From Tamarix chinensis (lineage: Eukaryota > Streptophyta > Magnoliopsida > Caryophyllales > Tamaricaceae): a stretch of 64,000 nucleotides of DNA. Under the pieces are notes generated by a model. That model did not search any database. It was given only the letters and a program-made list of their open reading frames with translations, and had not been told where the DNA came from. Location of the stretch: positions 5,642,564 through 5,706,563 of the forward strand of contig CM060175.1 of the NCBI GenBank assembly GCA_030549775.1, written 5' to 3'. Position 1 is the first letter of the stretch, and each line of letters starts with the position of its first letter. This document shows, one piece after another, positions 1-12,832 of the stretch. Position numbers and translations under genes: made by a program.

Positions 1-152
1 TGCTTGGTTTAGCCTTTTATCTGGTATAGGATAGGCAGCGGATGTCTAACCTGTGTTAGGAACAATGGTAACGCCATGTTTTTCTAAGAGTTTTATGCTT
101 CTGTAATGTGTTTTTAATGATTTTTTTTGTAGTAAAAAATGGAGGTGTTATA
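1..152 (-). repeat. Start of a degenerate long-LTR copy, cut by the window edge
   Basis: Read on the minus strand, this begins TATAACACCTCC at 152 and continues with a GGCGTTACC stretch and then a 'ccta...taccaga...aaggctaaa' stretch. The same order (TGTAACACCCCC, GGTATTACC, taccagatcg, aaggctaaa) occurs at the start of the LTR at 13519. It is therefore read as the first ~150 bp of an old copy of the window's main LTR family, continuing left of the window. Identity is low; this is an alignment by eye. Confidence 0.4.
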
Positions 153-3100
153 CCTTGAGAATTATGAAATTCTCTTGAAAACATGTTTTTAAACCCTCTT
201 AAAAGTTCAACCTTAATTTTTTGAAGTTAAATTGACTAGAAAAAAAATTCATAAATGTTACACTTGGTATTAATTTCCATTTAGCACCAATTGGCTAGTA
301 GCTTTAGGAAAAACCATTCAACTAGTCCTAATGATAACTAAGGTTTCAATGGTCTTGAGCATTAGAGATCTAATCAATTGGTTCTATGTCACACTAGTCA
401 ACTAATGCCACCAACCAAGTAGTTTTAGGTAACTAATTAATTAGTTGATGGATCAAAATTTTGACTTACTTTAACTTTGAATTGAATTGTTTTAAATCCT
501 TTACCGTTCAACTCGGTTTTGAAATACAAATCAACTTATTAGAAGCTATGAAAATTCCTTTGTGTGCGTCAACTACTTTAGGCTTTTAGTTAAATAGTAA
601 TGGATAGCTGGTTAACTAGTTATTATGGTTTAAAGTTTCTTTACCTTGACTTTGTGCCTCAAATTGGTTAACTCCTTAACTAATCATTTGGTTCCCCAAA
701 ACTAGTCAATTAATTCCCTTGCAACATCTATAAATTTATATGAAATTAGCTTTTTCTATCAAGGGAAATGAAATTAGTCAACTAGATTTTACACACTCAA
801 TGATTGGTTAAGCAAAAAAAAAATCTTATTAGATTGTACTATCACACATTAAATTCTCACCAAAAGTGATGATCCTTGAGGCACACATAAAAGGGAGTTA
901 AAATAGTCTTACTTTAAAACCTATCCTAAAACCTTTCAAGATGTATTTAAAATTATGTTAATATAAAGGAAATTGGCTTTCATTTTTAAAGGACTTGAAT
1001 TTTTGGGGGTATCACTCAATTTTTCATATCCAAAATTCGTCAACTAGTCTAACAAGGGCTTAAATTTTTAGTTCAAGATCGCCAGTCATGCAGTCCTTCC
1101 ATAGCAATTAAGTAGTCATGCTATAGTTCTAGGTTCCTTTTTTTAATTTTCTTTTGATTATTGTTCAAATAATTTCCTAACCTTATAATTAGTATCTTTT
1201 TACTAATAAGCATACTTTGTTGTGTTGGAATTTTTTTCATAATATTTTGACCATTATTCTATTTTATTTAGCTAAAAATAATTTTTAATGTATTTTTTTT
1301 CACTAACTCCCTCTCCCTCACTTTCATCTCTCCCCTACCACACATACCTATATGAGAGCTATTGTTGTCACTCCCTTCTACTTGACTTCCCTCTACCTTG
1401 CGTTTATTACACCTCTCCTCCCCCATGCTTTACCATTTGATTTTATTGCACCATTGTTCTCTATACTTCACCTTGATAATTAATTAACCTTTTTCTCCTT
1501 TATCCTTCCTCTCTGTCGATCAGGATGCATCTCTTGAACTCATTCTCAGTTACCACACTTTCTTGTTCTCTTTTTTCCTTTTTTTCCCTTCAGCATTTTT
1601 ACTTAGTGTTTAAAAGTCTTTATCCTTTCCCTATCCTCTTCTTGTAACCTAGACCTTACCTTTTGATTCCTTACCCAACTAATTCCATTTCCCTTCTCTT
1701 TTCTTCATCTCAATATTTAATTAATTCCTCTTTAATTTTTTAATCAAAGAAGAATTGAAGTTTAGAAAAGGGTTGAAGAATTCTTGATATTTACTTCTTT
1801 GGACTAACTTATTTTTTAGGGGAGATTGAACATGACTGATTATTCTTTTTCTTGATTTCTTGTCTTAAATTGGTTTAAAGTGTGTTTTGTTGATTTTGGA
1901 TGCTTAATTTTCTCAAGATAATCAATGGTATTTGGTATTAACCATCAAGTTTTGAATAATTAGATTTTTAGAAAGCTTGCTTAAATGTAATACAATCTTA
2001 TCTTATAATGTGGTTAAGTGTTGAATTTTGCAGCATGTTTATTTCCATGATATTGAAAAAATTTCCATGACAATTATGAGTTACATTGTTATATATATTT
2101 TGTGCATGTTATCATATTATTATTATGTTATTAGTTTTAGCCATCTTAGCTTGGCGTGATTTTGTTAGTTCAACATGAGTGATGTTTAATTTGATTAATG
2201 AGCATGAACCCATGTATTCATAGTGTTAAGTATGTTTTTACATGTATATTGATAGTATGGGAGCATCTTAGGGTTGTATGGCTAAGTCGTAAATTTATGT
2301 AAGCTCAATTGTATGTCATATTATGTATTCTTCAGAGTTTAACAATATTATGTACATTTTTTTTCTTTAGCTTTGTACTAGTTAATTGGTTAAAGACCTA
2401 ACTGGTCGACTAGTCTACAAATTGATTAGTTACCCTTCGACCAGTCAGCTAGTCTCTCAGATTTGATTTTGTAATGTTTCATTGTTGGCCTCATAGGTTA
2501 ATCAATATTCTTCTTCTTTTTTATGATAACAAGCTCGATTATGAATTTAACTTATCTTGTTAAGTGTGCATGTGGATCATAACAAAAAATAAAGTATTCA
2601 ACTTTTAACTTAGTCATGGAGTGTTAAAGAAATCAAGTTTACAAATTGTATCCCAAGACAAGCTAAAGATAAACAAAGATAACAAAATAATACCCTTGAT
2701 TCAAAAACTTCAACTTCATATGCATAATGCACAAACAATGAAAGCATAAGCAAGTGTGCACAAAGAAACTAAGACTCAAGCTTCAAAGAGTATATTACAA
2801 TCTTATATTTTATGTACATATGATTTACACATTGAGATCTTAAGATTTTAAATGATTTGATATTCATAATCCTATTCAAAAATAATTTTGAAAGATCTTA
2901 AAGTGATTTCATGCATCCAAAATATTTCTAAATATTTATGCAAAAGGTTGTCTTAAATTAATTTTATTTTAAGTAGTTTTGCATATGATTTAACTTGTAA
3001 AATTTACTATAAATTATATAGACATTATTTTTGGATGAATAATATTTTTTCCAAATATTGTGATGTCTATTTTATAGCAAAAAATATGGCATACAATTTT

Positions 3101-3960
3101 GAGCTCTATAGCTCAAATTATGGTCTTTTTTGTAAAAGTGCGTAGTGTTGAAAATTTTCCACTAATCAAGTCAAAACTAGTTGACTGGTCCGTCGAAACC
3201 AGTCAACTGATTTGAGTACCGATCAACTAGTCTAGACATTTCTAAGATTTTTTTTCCAGTTGTAATTCAATCATTGAAGTACTTTTTACACCCACATCTA
3301 ATGTTGATTTTTTCTATCTTTTAGCACTATAAATAAGAGTTTTTATACTTTAATAAACATCAATCAAGATAGCACAACTCTTCTAAAATCATCATTTTTA
3401 CATCTTACAAATAATTAAAGAGAGTTTTTATTTTATACTTTCAAATCTAAATCAAACTTCTCTAGTGCTCAATTTATTCTTCATATTTAGCTAGAGTGCT
3501 CATATACTTGTAATTATTATTTCTCTAGCTAGATAAAAATCTTCACTAGTGATTACTCACTTTCATATGCTATATAGTGAAGAATTTTATTTTATTCATT
3601 CAAACTCATAATTTCAAACACATGTTAAGAGTGGTGTATTTTCTAGCATTCTTAAATGAGTTCATTGAGATTGTAGTCTCATAAACATAGAGAAGATAAC
3701 AAGGTAAAGGGTAAATCATCCATTAGAGGATCGTTGAGATTTTAAGCTCATAAACCAAGAGATGAATGATCATCATCAAACACCCACTATAAATAAAGAG
3801 AGATTCAAATCCAAAAGGCAAAACCTTTTGGTAGTAAATGTCGAGAAACTTATTTCTCACAAAATTGTTTGCCATCCGTTTACTTATTTCTCACAAAATT
3901 TTAATTTGGCATTATTGTTACAAAATACTTTATTCACCCCCTCTATAGTATCCGTATAGG
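153..3960. repeat. AT-rich gene-free DNA with a dispersed TCAACTAGT-like motif
   Basis: No host gene is visible here. Variants of a short motif built on ACTAGT and TCAACTAGT recur in clusters, at about 230-440, 590-800, 1030-1045, 2385-2455 and 3165-3235, often beside GGTTAA or CCAGTC. The stretch at 1290-1700 is C/T rich like the LTR-derived DNA near 29.5 and 48.4 kb. Near 3930-3955 a 'TTCACCCCCTCTA' string resembles the end of some plant retroelement LTRs. It is read as decayed retroelement DNA of unknown family. Confidence 0.4.
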
Positions 3961-5440
3961 CTTTCATTTATGAAATAAGCCATTTGGTCTCCTTAGGATA
4001 TATGTGTTAATTTTAGGGTTTGACACTTGTGGTTTGACCTAGCCCTGACTTATTTTTAAACTTAAATTTATGGCTTCGACCTTGAATAGTTGAATTTAAT
4101 AAAAGGCTATAAATGGTTTAATTGTGTGGCATGTGGCCTTGGAAGATTTTTTTTGGCTTGGTTTTAGTGTTATCTCCTAAATACACATCTAGATTAATAA
4201 ATGGATTTGGTTTTTATTTTATGTTAGCACTTGTAAAATGATAATAATGGTAACTATCATTTTGTTTGATTATTTTTCTCCAACTCTTGGGATAGCTAGC
4301 TGAGAGTTAACAGGTGGGTTGCCTCATGGTTTTTATCTTTTTCACTCAGTACCTTTCTTACTCTGTTGGGTTATGGTCAATAAAGAGTATACACATATTG
4401 GGAGGGTTGGGATTAATATTATAGTAGGTCACTATGACATCATTATCCAAGTTAGATAGGTGTAGTATCCTTGCACAAGCATCTTAGCACTTTATATGTC
4501 CATGTTTAGGTAGGTGTGGTATTTCAATATGTTTTTAGCCATCGTGATAGTTATATATTCAAGATGTGGTAGGTGTGTCTCCTTAAAAATTTTTATTGAT
4601 ATAGTCTAACCACGTGTGGTGGGTATGGTATCCCAATTCATGTTTGGTTTGATTACTACCTAGACTTTTGTTCATGGTACAGAAATAGGTGTGGTCACTC
4701 TATTATCTTAACAATTGAAATTGTGAGGGCATATAGTAGAATAATAATATTAATATTAATATTATGGATTATCTTATTGATTTATATGAGTTTCTATAGT
4801 ATTGTCCTTATATAATGTTATATATCCTAAGCATGTTAATATGCCATGTTTATGTGCCTCTAGATATGATTTATATGTCATGTTATTACTTAACCTCTAC
4901 ATGCAACATGAGTATTTTTTATGTTATAGGATAGGTTTGTTTTACTCAATACTTTACCATACTGTTAATACTGTTTTATGGCCACTACTTATTTCCATAA
5001 GCATAGGATGACTTGTAAGGGTATGACTTTCAGCTGAAGTATACCTAATGATGCATGTTTCTAAGTGGACATTGCTTGGAGAAGATATTATATTTTTTTT
5101 ATAATTTAGAAGTAGGTTAACTGGGTTATATAGCTTTTGCCCACTACGTTAGGATATTTTTGTTCTTACTCGTTATTTAAATCTTAGTTATGATTCCCTA
5201 TATTTTAAGATCTTGTAAATATTGGCATGTCATTATCTATATTAGTGTTATCTTATTCTAGATCTATCATATTGTATACTTATTTGGTTTTATTTCATCT
5301 TGCATCAAGCATCTATAAGGTGAATAATCATACCTCTCATATATTTGATTTAGTGTTAACATCCTTAGGTTTTGATTTTTAATGCTTCTACATTATCTTA
5401 AAATAATTTTTTTTAAATTGAGAAAATTAGGAGTGTTAAA
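3961..5440 (-). repeat. Degenerate long-LTR copy, minus orientation
   Basis: On the minus strand this starts TTTAACACTCCTAATTTTC at 5440, matching the TGTAACACTC starts of other family copies such as the one at 28642. Inside, at about 4440-4690, a 'taggtgtggtat'-type phrase recurs several times at intervals of roughly 50-65 bp, the kind of degenerate minisatellite also seen inside copies near 14.2, 40.2 and 59.9 kb. The left boundary near 3961 is not visible and is only an estimate. Confidence 0.4.
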
Positions 5441-6880
5441 TTTATCACCAACTTTTCTAAGCTTATTAATTACTATTAATTAATTATTTTCTACTCTATT
5501 AATTATCAAGCATTCAATTCTCTCAACTTTTAACTTCTTTTTCTTTAAGAATTTATTTGTGCTTTTAGTTCAAAATCAAATCTAACGCGTTGTTCACTTT
5601 CATAATTATACTCTCTATCAAGATTACTCCTCACAACAATTCTCATTTTCATATCTTGTATCTCGATAGGGAATCTTGTAATCACAACAACACTCTTCTC
5701 AAAACTCATTATTAAAAGATTGTGTGTGCATAGGATTCTCATAGAGATTCTTGAGAAGAATCTATAGGGTATTATTGTAAATTTTCCCTTGAAATGCCAT
5801 TGAAAAAGTTGTCTCATAAACCTAGATGGACAGATCATCAATAAACAAATAAAGAGTTTTTAAAATCTAAAAGTGAGAACTCTTTTTGTAGTGGATGTAC
5901 AGAAATATATCTTAGCTTGTCTTAAACCACTCTAAATTTTGTGTTCAATTGTAAAATTTTCAATTACCATTCCATAAACCATATTCATCCCCTCTAAAGT
6001 TCTTTTCTTTTCTTCCTTTCCATGATCCAAACAAGGACACCATATGGGATGCCTTTGGTGCAGGTGTCCTTTAAATTACTATATTGTCCCAAATCGCTAA
6101 TATAGTATTAATCATTTGATGTGGCGGTTCTCTAGGTGATGATGGTAATGGAGCATGTTTGTATGGTTGAATAAACTTCTTCCCTTCAGTTGTAGCCTCT
6201 TTGAAAATATATACAATTAAGTGTTCCTTCGGATAAGATCCCCTATAATATATTTAAAATGCTTGAACTATTTAATCATATGTTCAATATCATCATAGTA
6301 CATGCAATATATTCTTATATTTTTTATTAATAGATATTAAAATATATTCTTAAAATATATAGTGCTGGTCTTTTAAATATAAAAAAAATATTATTTTTTA
6401 CTACAATCAATCCTCAAGGATATCTAAATAACCTAAATTTGAATGCATCCCAAACTCAATTGATCTAAAAGCTAAATGGCCCAAACCTTATTGAATCCAA
6501 CCAAGCAATGATAAAATAAATAAAATAAAATAATTTGAACCATTTGAACTTGTCCATAAGCAAAATTAAACTAAAAAATCCAAATTCGAATTCAATGGGT
6601 AAGGAAGTGCAAAATGACCAAATATGAGCCAAGCCCACAAAAAGAACCCGAGAAGCTACTAGATTGACGCCTCTATCCATAACACCACACAAATCCGATT
6701 CCAATGACATAAATGTATGTTAGTAGAGAGAAACAAGGAAGAACGAGCTGCTACAGTCTCAATTGAAAGGTTGCCATAAATAATTTTTATAGATTATAAA
6801 CATCAGTCTAGCTCAATCCTTTCATACAACATTCACTAGTGAATAACTTCTTGCAGTCAAAGAAACTAGAAAATCAACAC
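5441..6880. other. Gene-free stretch with one retroelement-like remnant
   Basis: No coding region is supported. The part at 5690-6002 resembles 3600-3955: both have 'tctcataaac', a 'gatgaatgatcat'/'gacagatcatc' phrase, 'ataaataaagag', a 'ttttggtagta'/'tttttgtagtgg' phrase and a terminal 'TTCA(C/T)CCCCTCTA' string. This suggests two relics of one retroelement LTR. I see nothing else from 6003 to 6880. Confidence 0.35.
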
Positions 6881-6889
6881 ACAACAATT

Positions 6890-7112
6890 GGGGGAAATCT
6901 AATGTCCTTTTATTTCATTCTTGAATCTTTTCATATGAGAATCAAGAAAGAGATGGAAACATAATGGTTGGGTGAAATTTTTTTTTTTTGGGGGTGGGGG
7001 GGGGGGAGAGGGACGTAGTTTACAAATACGATTAATCTGAACTTTAAATCATTCTGATGATGTTGCCTTTTTAATCAACATATCTGTTCACAACATTGCT
7101 GATTGGCTCCTC
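6890..7112 (-). other. Probable 3' UTR of the IQD gene
   Basis: This lies downstream of the IQD stop codon on the minus strand. A possible polyadenylation signal AATAAA is read on the minus strand from about 6914. It contains a long homopolymer-like tract on the plus strand (T run, then GGGGGTGGGG and further G's, about 6979-7012), which is a C-rich stretch in the transcript. The 3' end is not fixed by the sequence. Confidence 0.4.
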
Positions 7113-10100
7113 TCACTGCACAGCTACATCCGTGGTGGGTGTGCTCTCAATCTTGCCAGGAACTGAGTGTCTTCTTGCCCCAGGGGAAGCAGGGAATGAC
7201 AGCCTCTTCTTAGCAGACCCTATTGGTACTTTCTCTGGTATTCCGTTCTTATCTAAGACTGCTCCCAGTGGACTAGGCAATTTATTTTTAGCCTTCGCTG
7301 ACTTTGTTGGTGCCATGTAACTTGGGACTGAAGGGGAGCTTGCAAGGCTTTCATCATCTCTCACTGATGAACCAGCAATACTATGCCTCCGGAATCGTTC
7401 GGACTGTACACTCATCATGCTCTTTGCGTCATCATCTGCAACCCAACCATTTACCCTTGGGGTGCCTGGTTTAGTCCTCCCAAAAACGGAGTTTGAAGAT
7501 GGTGCCCTTGAATGGCCAGGAGGGCGACCAGGCCTTTGAAAGCCTGGGGAAGGCTTGTTATCTCCTGCAACAGAAAAGCTACGGCTCACTGCACTCTTCA
7601 CAGAGCCATGGTCATTGATGTCTTTTTCTGCCAAGCTCATGCTCCGCGTTTCCCATGGTCGGGCTGCCATCCATCGCTCTAACCAACTCCAGCCCCACTG
7701 AGGATTGTTGGGGTCCATAAATGTGGGGTTTGCAGATCTTGAGTTCTTCATTTGCTGGTAAATGTTTTAAGCAAGTCACGTATGGAAAGGTCATATAATC
7801 ACACAAAAATGTGACAGATCATAGATGAGAAGTGCAATACCGATATGAAAAAAATATATGAGAAGCAACAAGTATGAGCCGCTCGGTACAATTTTTGTTC
7901 TTAGTTCAGCGTATTTTTCAAGGTTGGACAATTTATTATCAAGGAGGTTGTCCATAAAACCTATTTTCCGCAATAGATATTCTCTATTTGTTCAGTCTAT
8001 CTGAAAGTCTACTCAAATCTGTGAAGCCAAGCGTCTCATTTTGCAGAGTTCCATATCCAATTTGGATCTCAGATATCCAATTTTGCAGCAAATCTGATGC
8101 ACATGGCACAAGTCATCCACGTAAGAAAAACCAAGTAATGGAGAGAAAAATAGTTCTTCAAAACCAGTTATTATTCCCTGAGATATGGACTAATGCATCC
8201 CTCACATTCAATTGAAGTGAGCAGGCTTCTGGTAAAATGACAACAATGATAAAGGTGGTTCATACCATCATTCTGTGAAAAGTAATGTAAAGCACTAATG
8301 ACAAGATGAGCTACCCACCTGATGAGAATAAGCATAAGCAAGCGCCCTTTCTCTTCTCAAAGCAGCCTCTTGCTTGCTCTGGAGGCTGGCTTCAATCTGC
8401 TCCTTAGATTGTACACTATCATCCCATTCCTCATCCATCTGCCGTCAAAGAAAATCAAATGAACACCTAAGTATGACACCTCAAACGAATGCTAAGTTAA
8501 TACAAACTGTGGTTCTACCCCTGACCAATTGGATATCAGTATAATGAACACCTAAGTATGACATCTCAAACGAATGCTAATTTAATACAAACTGTGATTT
8601 TACCCCTGAACAATTGGGTATCAATATAATGAATACTTATGCACATTTTTAAACCTCAAGAACGATAAGGAAAAAATAGACTACTTCATTCACTGTGGAT
8701 GAACAGAGACATCTGGAAAATGAATCTATATAGTTTAGAAGAGCGACATACAGTGGACCAAAAAACTGATTCGGCATCACATAAATTGGCTTAAAATGGA
8801 GATATAGAAAAGATTTAAGCAGACACTAAAACTACTTACTTTCAACTTCTCAAGCTCTTTCTCGTGCTTTAGCTGAAGTTGCTTCTGAAGAGCTTGGTTT
8901 TCCTCAGACATTCGAATCCTCCTAGAACGAATCTGTGATTGCAGCCGAGCAAGAGTCTGCATGCAACGCAGGGTAGTTGTCGCTTGCCGCTTCACAGACT
9001 GACCCTCAATCAGCGATTTTAGCCTCACTAGCCCTCTTAAGGCCCTTAATGCCCTCCTTGCCTAAGAAAGAGGAAAGTCCGTGAGATTAATATGCTATTA
9101 TCGCACATAATATGACGCTTTTTCTTAGCCTGTATATGTAACAAAACGGGGACAAGCAAGAACCCAATAAAGAAAAGATAGGAGTAAATGCATGGTCAGA
9201 ACACATGGAATAAAATATCAGCCCATATAACGTTATTTTTAGCCTACTGGTACACAAGAAATAAAATTGCACATTCATTGGCTGATACAATATATATCAA
9301 CGGATATTGCCGATATGTACCAGCATTTATCAATATTGGTTGAGAACAATCAATATTTACTAATTTGATATTGAGAAAACAATAGAAAATCATGTTGCGA
9401 CAGCTACAACAAATGGTACCATCAAAACAAAATAAGATAAACCTGCAATTTTATTACCTGTTATAAGATCCCTACACTGAACATTCCAAGCAGCAGATTC
9501 AAAGTCAGATCAAAGTGATAAATGCAGGCATACATAAGACAAGGATTCTACGTATGACCCTAAACCTATGAAGGCAATTTTATCCAAGCACAGGCAGACT
9601 TCACAATGTCAGTCACAACTATCTTGAAGAAAAAAAAAAGCATGCTTAAGTTGGCCAAATATATTTATATCAACATTAAAGGAAGACCAGTAACAAGAGT
9701 ACCAAGTATCCACGGAAGGCCGTTTGGATTTTAATAGCTGCAATTTCCTCCTTTGATTTACCAGCATAATGCGGTCTGGATGTGAGATGAACAACCTCTG
9801 CAACAGCCTTAACCTCTGGGACAGCGGCCTCAGCAGCTGCAGCGGTAGCAACATTATCGTAATAGCCATGCTCGTCCTGTGGCTGCCTCTCAACTTCAGT
9901 TAATTTAGTGGTTTCTTCCACTGGTTGAGGGGGGGCCGGAACTGTAATTGTGACATGCTGCTCAGGTGGAGAAACTGCATCTGGTTTCTTCTGTTTACCA
10001 AACCACCTCTTCTTTGTCTGAGGGGATTTCTGGACAAAGTGTGCGGACACATTGTTTAGCCATTGACATGATAGAATACAGGAAGATTTGAGAAGAGTAT

Positions 10101-10211
10101 CAAGGATATGCAGAGAAGCAGTAGAAGTTTGAGTACCTCCTCTTTTTTCTCCTTAGATGCAGGACTTAAGGCTTTTTTTGCGGAAGAAAACCAGCCACTT
10201 TTCTTCCCCAT
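7113..10211 (-). CDS. IQD: IQ67-domain (IQD) calmodulin-binding protein, five coding exons
   Basis: IQD proteins are plant scaffold proteins that bind calmodulin through IQ motifs and associate with microtubules, membrane or nucleus. Coding exons on the minus strand are 10137-10211, 9703-10029, 8840-9061, 8319-8438 and 7113-7754. All four introns are GT-AG and phase 0, giving 461 codons. The N terminus MGKKSGWFSSAKKALSP is typical of the group near Arabidopsis IQD2/IQD3. A basic KKRWFGKQKK patch follows, then an Ala/Glu-rich stretch, then the IQ67 region (about residues 119-185) with IQTAFRGYL, ARRALRALRGLVRLK and repeated basic/hydrophobic spacing. The intron between GYL and ARR lies at the position conserved in this domain. 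Residues 249-461 carry FMDPNNPQWGWSWLERWMAA, and PSYMAPTKSAKAK and KKRLSFP of the C-terminal DUF4005-type region. No break or frameshift is seen. Subgroup assignment is from memory of the family. Confidence 0.93.
8461..8630. repeat. 85-bp tandem duplication inside an IQD intron
   Basis: The block starting GAACACCTAAGTATGACA at 8461 is repeated at 8546 with a period of 85 bp and several point differences. It lies in the intron between coding exons 3 and 4 (8439-8839), so it does not touch the reading frame. Confidence 0.85.
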
Positions 10212-11120
10212 TTCCAAATCGACAGACTGGAAGTAGAGATAACACAAAAGATAGCACCAATTTCAGAACTCAACTATTTAAATCAGTCATCATCAACTTT
10301 CAATCTAACAGACAAACGAGAAGAGTGTACAAAATGCTAGATATAACCAAAAAACAAGCCTGTACCCCATACTCTAAAATAATAATAATCAAAACAGAAA
10401 GTAAAATATAAAACAAAATCCAAATTAGAAATTTATCAAAATCATATAAGCACGTAAAGCTATGGTAAATAGATAAGTAATTAAGTAGTATACAAGTAGA
10501 CCACGACAGCAACCTCCATTAGTATATCATTCTTTTTTTCTTTTCCTTGATACTACTGAAGGCTGAAGCAACACAATGAAAGATCTTGGCAAATTGCACG
10601 ACATTGGCAAATGGTACCATCAAAACAAAATAAGATAAATAAAGATCTCTACCAACAACATATTTTATAAACTAAACTGTCAAGAATTATACGTGAAGAT
10701 AAATGCACACCCATTGGTTAAGGAACAAAGCGACAATTTGGAATTTGACAGAATAGACGTCTACATAGTATATAAAATTGCATTCCACTAGTAAAATGGA
10801 CAATCAAAACCTCAGATCTAATCGGTAGGCAACAGCGACAAGTAAAACCATCACACTGCACATAGAAGAATCAAAAACCAAATCGACAAAAAATAAAAGC
10901 GGGAGAGAGAGAGAGAGTGACCTGATATCACTTTCCAGGGATGGATAAAAAATCAGCAGCAGCCGAAAAACGCCGACGTACTTAGATCTGAACCTGCAAA
11001 GCGATGATATCACCGTAAAGATAACAAATAATTAATGCTAAGGAGAAAATAGACGATAGATCTTCCGCCATTCATCTCACATTGGTTTCATACACCAATA
11101 TGGCAAACACACACACACAC

Positions 11121-11166
<46 letters not shown>

Positions 11167-11330
11167 TCTCTAACATCAAAATCGATTTGAATTACCTTGA
11201 ATGCGAGTTGAAGAGAGATAGAGAAAATTTGATTTCGATAAATTAAATAAGAAAGAAACTACGGAATGAATGAAGAAAAACTGAAATCTGAAGAGTCGGC
11301 CGTCATGTTCAGCAATGAAGCAAGAAAAAA
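10212..11330 (-). other. 5' UTR of the IQD gene with two probable leader introns
   Basis: On the minus strand an acceptor (CTTCCAG) at 10227-10233 precedes 15 bases of leader before the ATG at 10211. Upstream, 10922-10993 is bounded by a TTTGCAG acceptor and a CAG/GTCACT donor. A first leader exon ends at 11196 with CAAG/GTAAT. The transcription start is not determined; I place it near 11330. A (CT)n tract lies in the first intron. The splice sites are consensus matches only and need transcript support. Confidence 0.5.
11106..11164. repeat. Compound (CA)n(GA)n microsatellite
   Basis: A CA tract at about 11106-11120 runs into an uninterrupted GA tract at about 11124-11164. It lies in the first leader intron of the IQD gene, about 30 bp past its donor site, so it is a likely polymorphic marker next to the gene. 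Confidence 0.95.
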
Positions 11331-11885
11331 CGAAGCTTTTCTACTTCGTTCAATGTAATCTCTTTTGTTTGGAGCTTCAATGTGGTCGATTATGGGCTTG
11401 TGGGGCTACCATTATCACTCCCTCCAATAACAAGTAAAAAGAACTGAGAACTGAGATAGGAGGAGGCAGCGGCGATGGCAAGCGTGCCTTGGGACTGAAG
11501 CAGAGTAGGGATAGAGAGAGACGGAAAAAGATCGAAGGAATGAAGAAAAAAGGGGGAAGGTAGTTAAAAATAGGAAGGAGAAGCTGGATCAACCTGAAAC
11601 ATAGAAGGACCACCACCATAGACCCACCCCAGCCTTGCACTAAGCTGTCAGTGCACGATAACATTATTTACGCTAACGTGTACCAGCAAGTTTGAGATTA
11701 TGATAATGATCTATACAATATGGTTTGAAACACGTAAATACAGCGGACTTGATTCACCCATAAAAGAAAAAGGGCATCGAAGTCTCTATTTCATAAATAT
11801 GGGTAAGTTTCACACTTTTTGGAGTTCTTTTTCTGATTTGATTCCGATTGAATGCATATCGTTACACTCTAATTGTCATGACTAA
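11331..11885. promoter_or_regulatory. Upstream region of the IQD gene
   Basis: This is non-coding DNA upstream of the minus-strand IQD gene. It is purine rich on the plus strand at about 11420-11600. I see no convincing TATA box at a suitable distance, and the limits are set only by the gene on one side and the MITE on the other. Confidence 0.3.
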
Positions 11886-12121
11886 GTGTTTGTTTGGCAC
11901 GAAAATAATAGAAATAAAAAAATTACTTCTATATTATGTGTGTATATATATATATTTAAAATTAAATATTTTTATTCTATTAAATATTTATTTTAGATTT
12001 TAATTTAATCTAATATGAGTATTTTATTAAAAATATATTTATTATTATTAAATAATTAATATAAAAGATACATAATATAAAAAAAAATTCCACCCCTATT
12101 ATTTCTATACTAAACAAGCCC
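11886..12121. mobile_element. Small MITE with ~30-bp TIRs and TAA target duplication (PIF/Harbinger-like)
   Basis: The left end GTGTTTGTTTGGCA and the inverse of the right end GGGCTTGTTTAGTA form imperfect terminal inverted repeats that continue through a shared 'GAAATAATAG'-type segment. TAA flanks the element at 11883-11885 and 12122-12124. The 236-bp AT-rich interior has no coding capacity. The 3-bp TAA duplication suggests PIF/Harbinger; the assignment rests on ends and flank only. Confidence 0.65.
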
Positions 12122-12124
12122 TAA

Positions 12125-12832
12125 GACTTTTAAGTTTCAAACATAGTTTTACATAAGTCTAATATGAAAATATGAGTGTTACTACTTACTACTGAACTTA
12201 GTACAGGTCATATTTTTCATGTCTTTCTCATGTTAAAGACAAAGATAAAACTTTTATCTAAACCACAACACATTATAATAATAAAATAGATAAAAGGAAA
12301 AATGACAATAACTTAAATATTCCAAAAAAGTTCAAATCCAAAAAATATAACACACCTAAAGGCAAATAAAAATAAATAAAAATAAAGAGTTTAAAATATC
12401 TTGATCAATAAAAGATCCCACAAAAGTCAAAACACTAAATAGATCTCACTCTAAGTCCCAACCTAAGATTGTTACACCATAACCAACACATCATTATATA
12501 GGTCCCCATCATCATCAAATACCTACAATACATTATTTAGAAAGTGTGGTATTAGTAAACCAATGTATTGAACAAATAGGTATCCCCTATAGAGGTAGCA
12601 TAAAACATATAGGGCATGACATAAATGTGGTAAAGCATGTAATATGTACAAGAACATGGTATCATACATTATCAACAATACTTAACAAAGAGAAGGATAG
12701 AAGGTATATAACATGTTCAAACAACAATGGACTATATACGTCTACCAGCTAAGCCAATATAGATTGTTAGCACAGCTAAAGCACCTTAGTCACCCTATCC
12801 TTAATTGTTTGTACTGTCTAAGAAGTCCATAA
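12125..12832. other. Gene-free AT-rich stretch, nothing recognised
   Basis: No coding region, repeat or element boundary is supported here. It is AT rich with scattered short direct repeats only. Confidence 0.5.

Noticed and set aside
7096..7320. Plus-strand 74-codon frame over the last IQD exon
   Set aside because: It is the antisense shadow of the IQD coding sequence.
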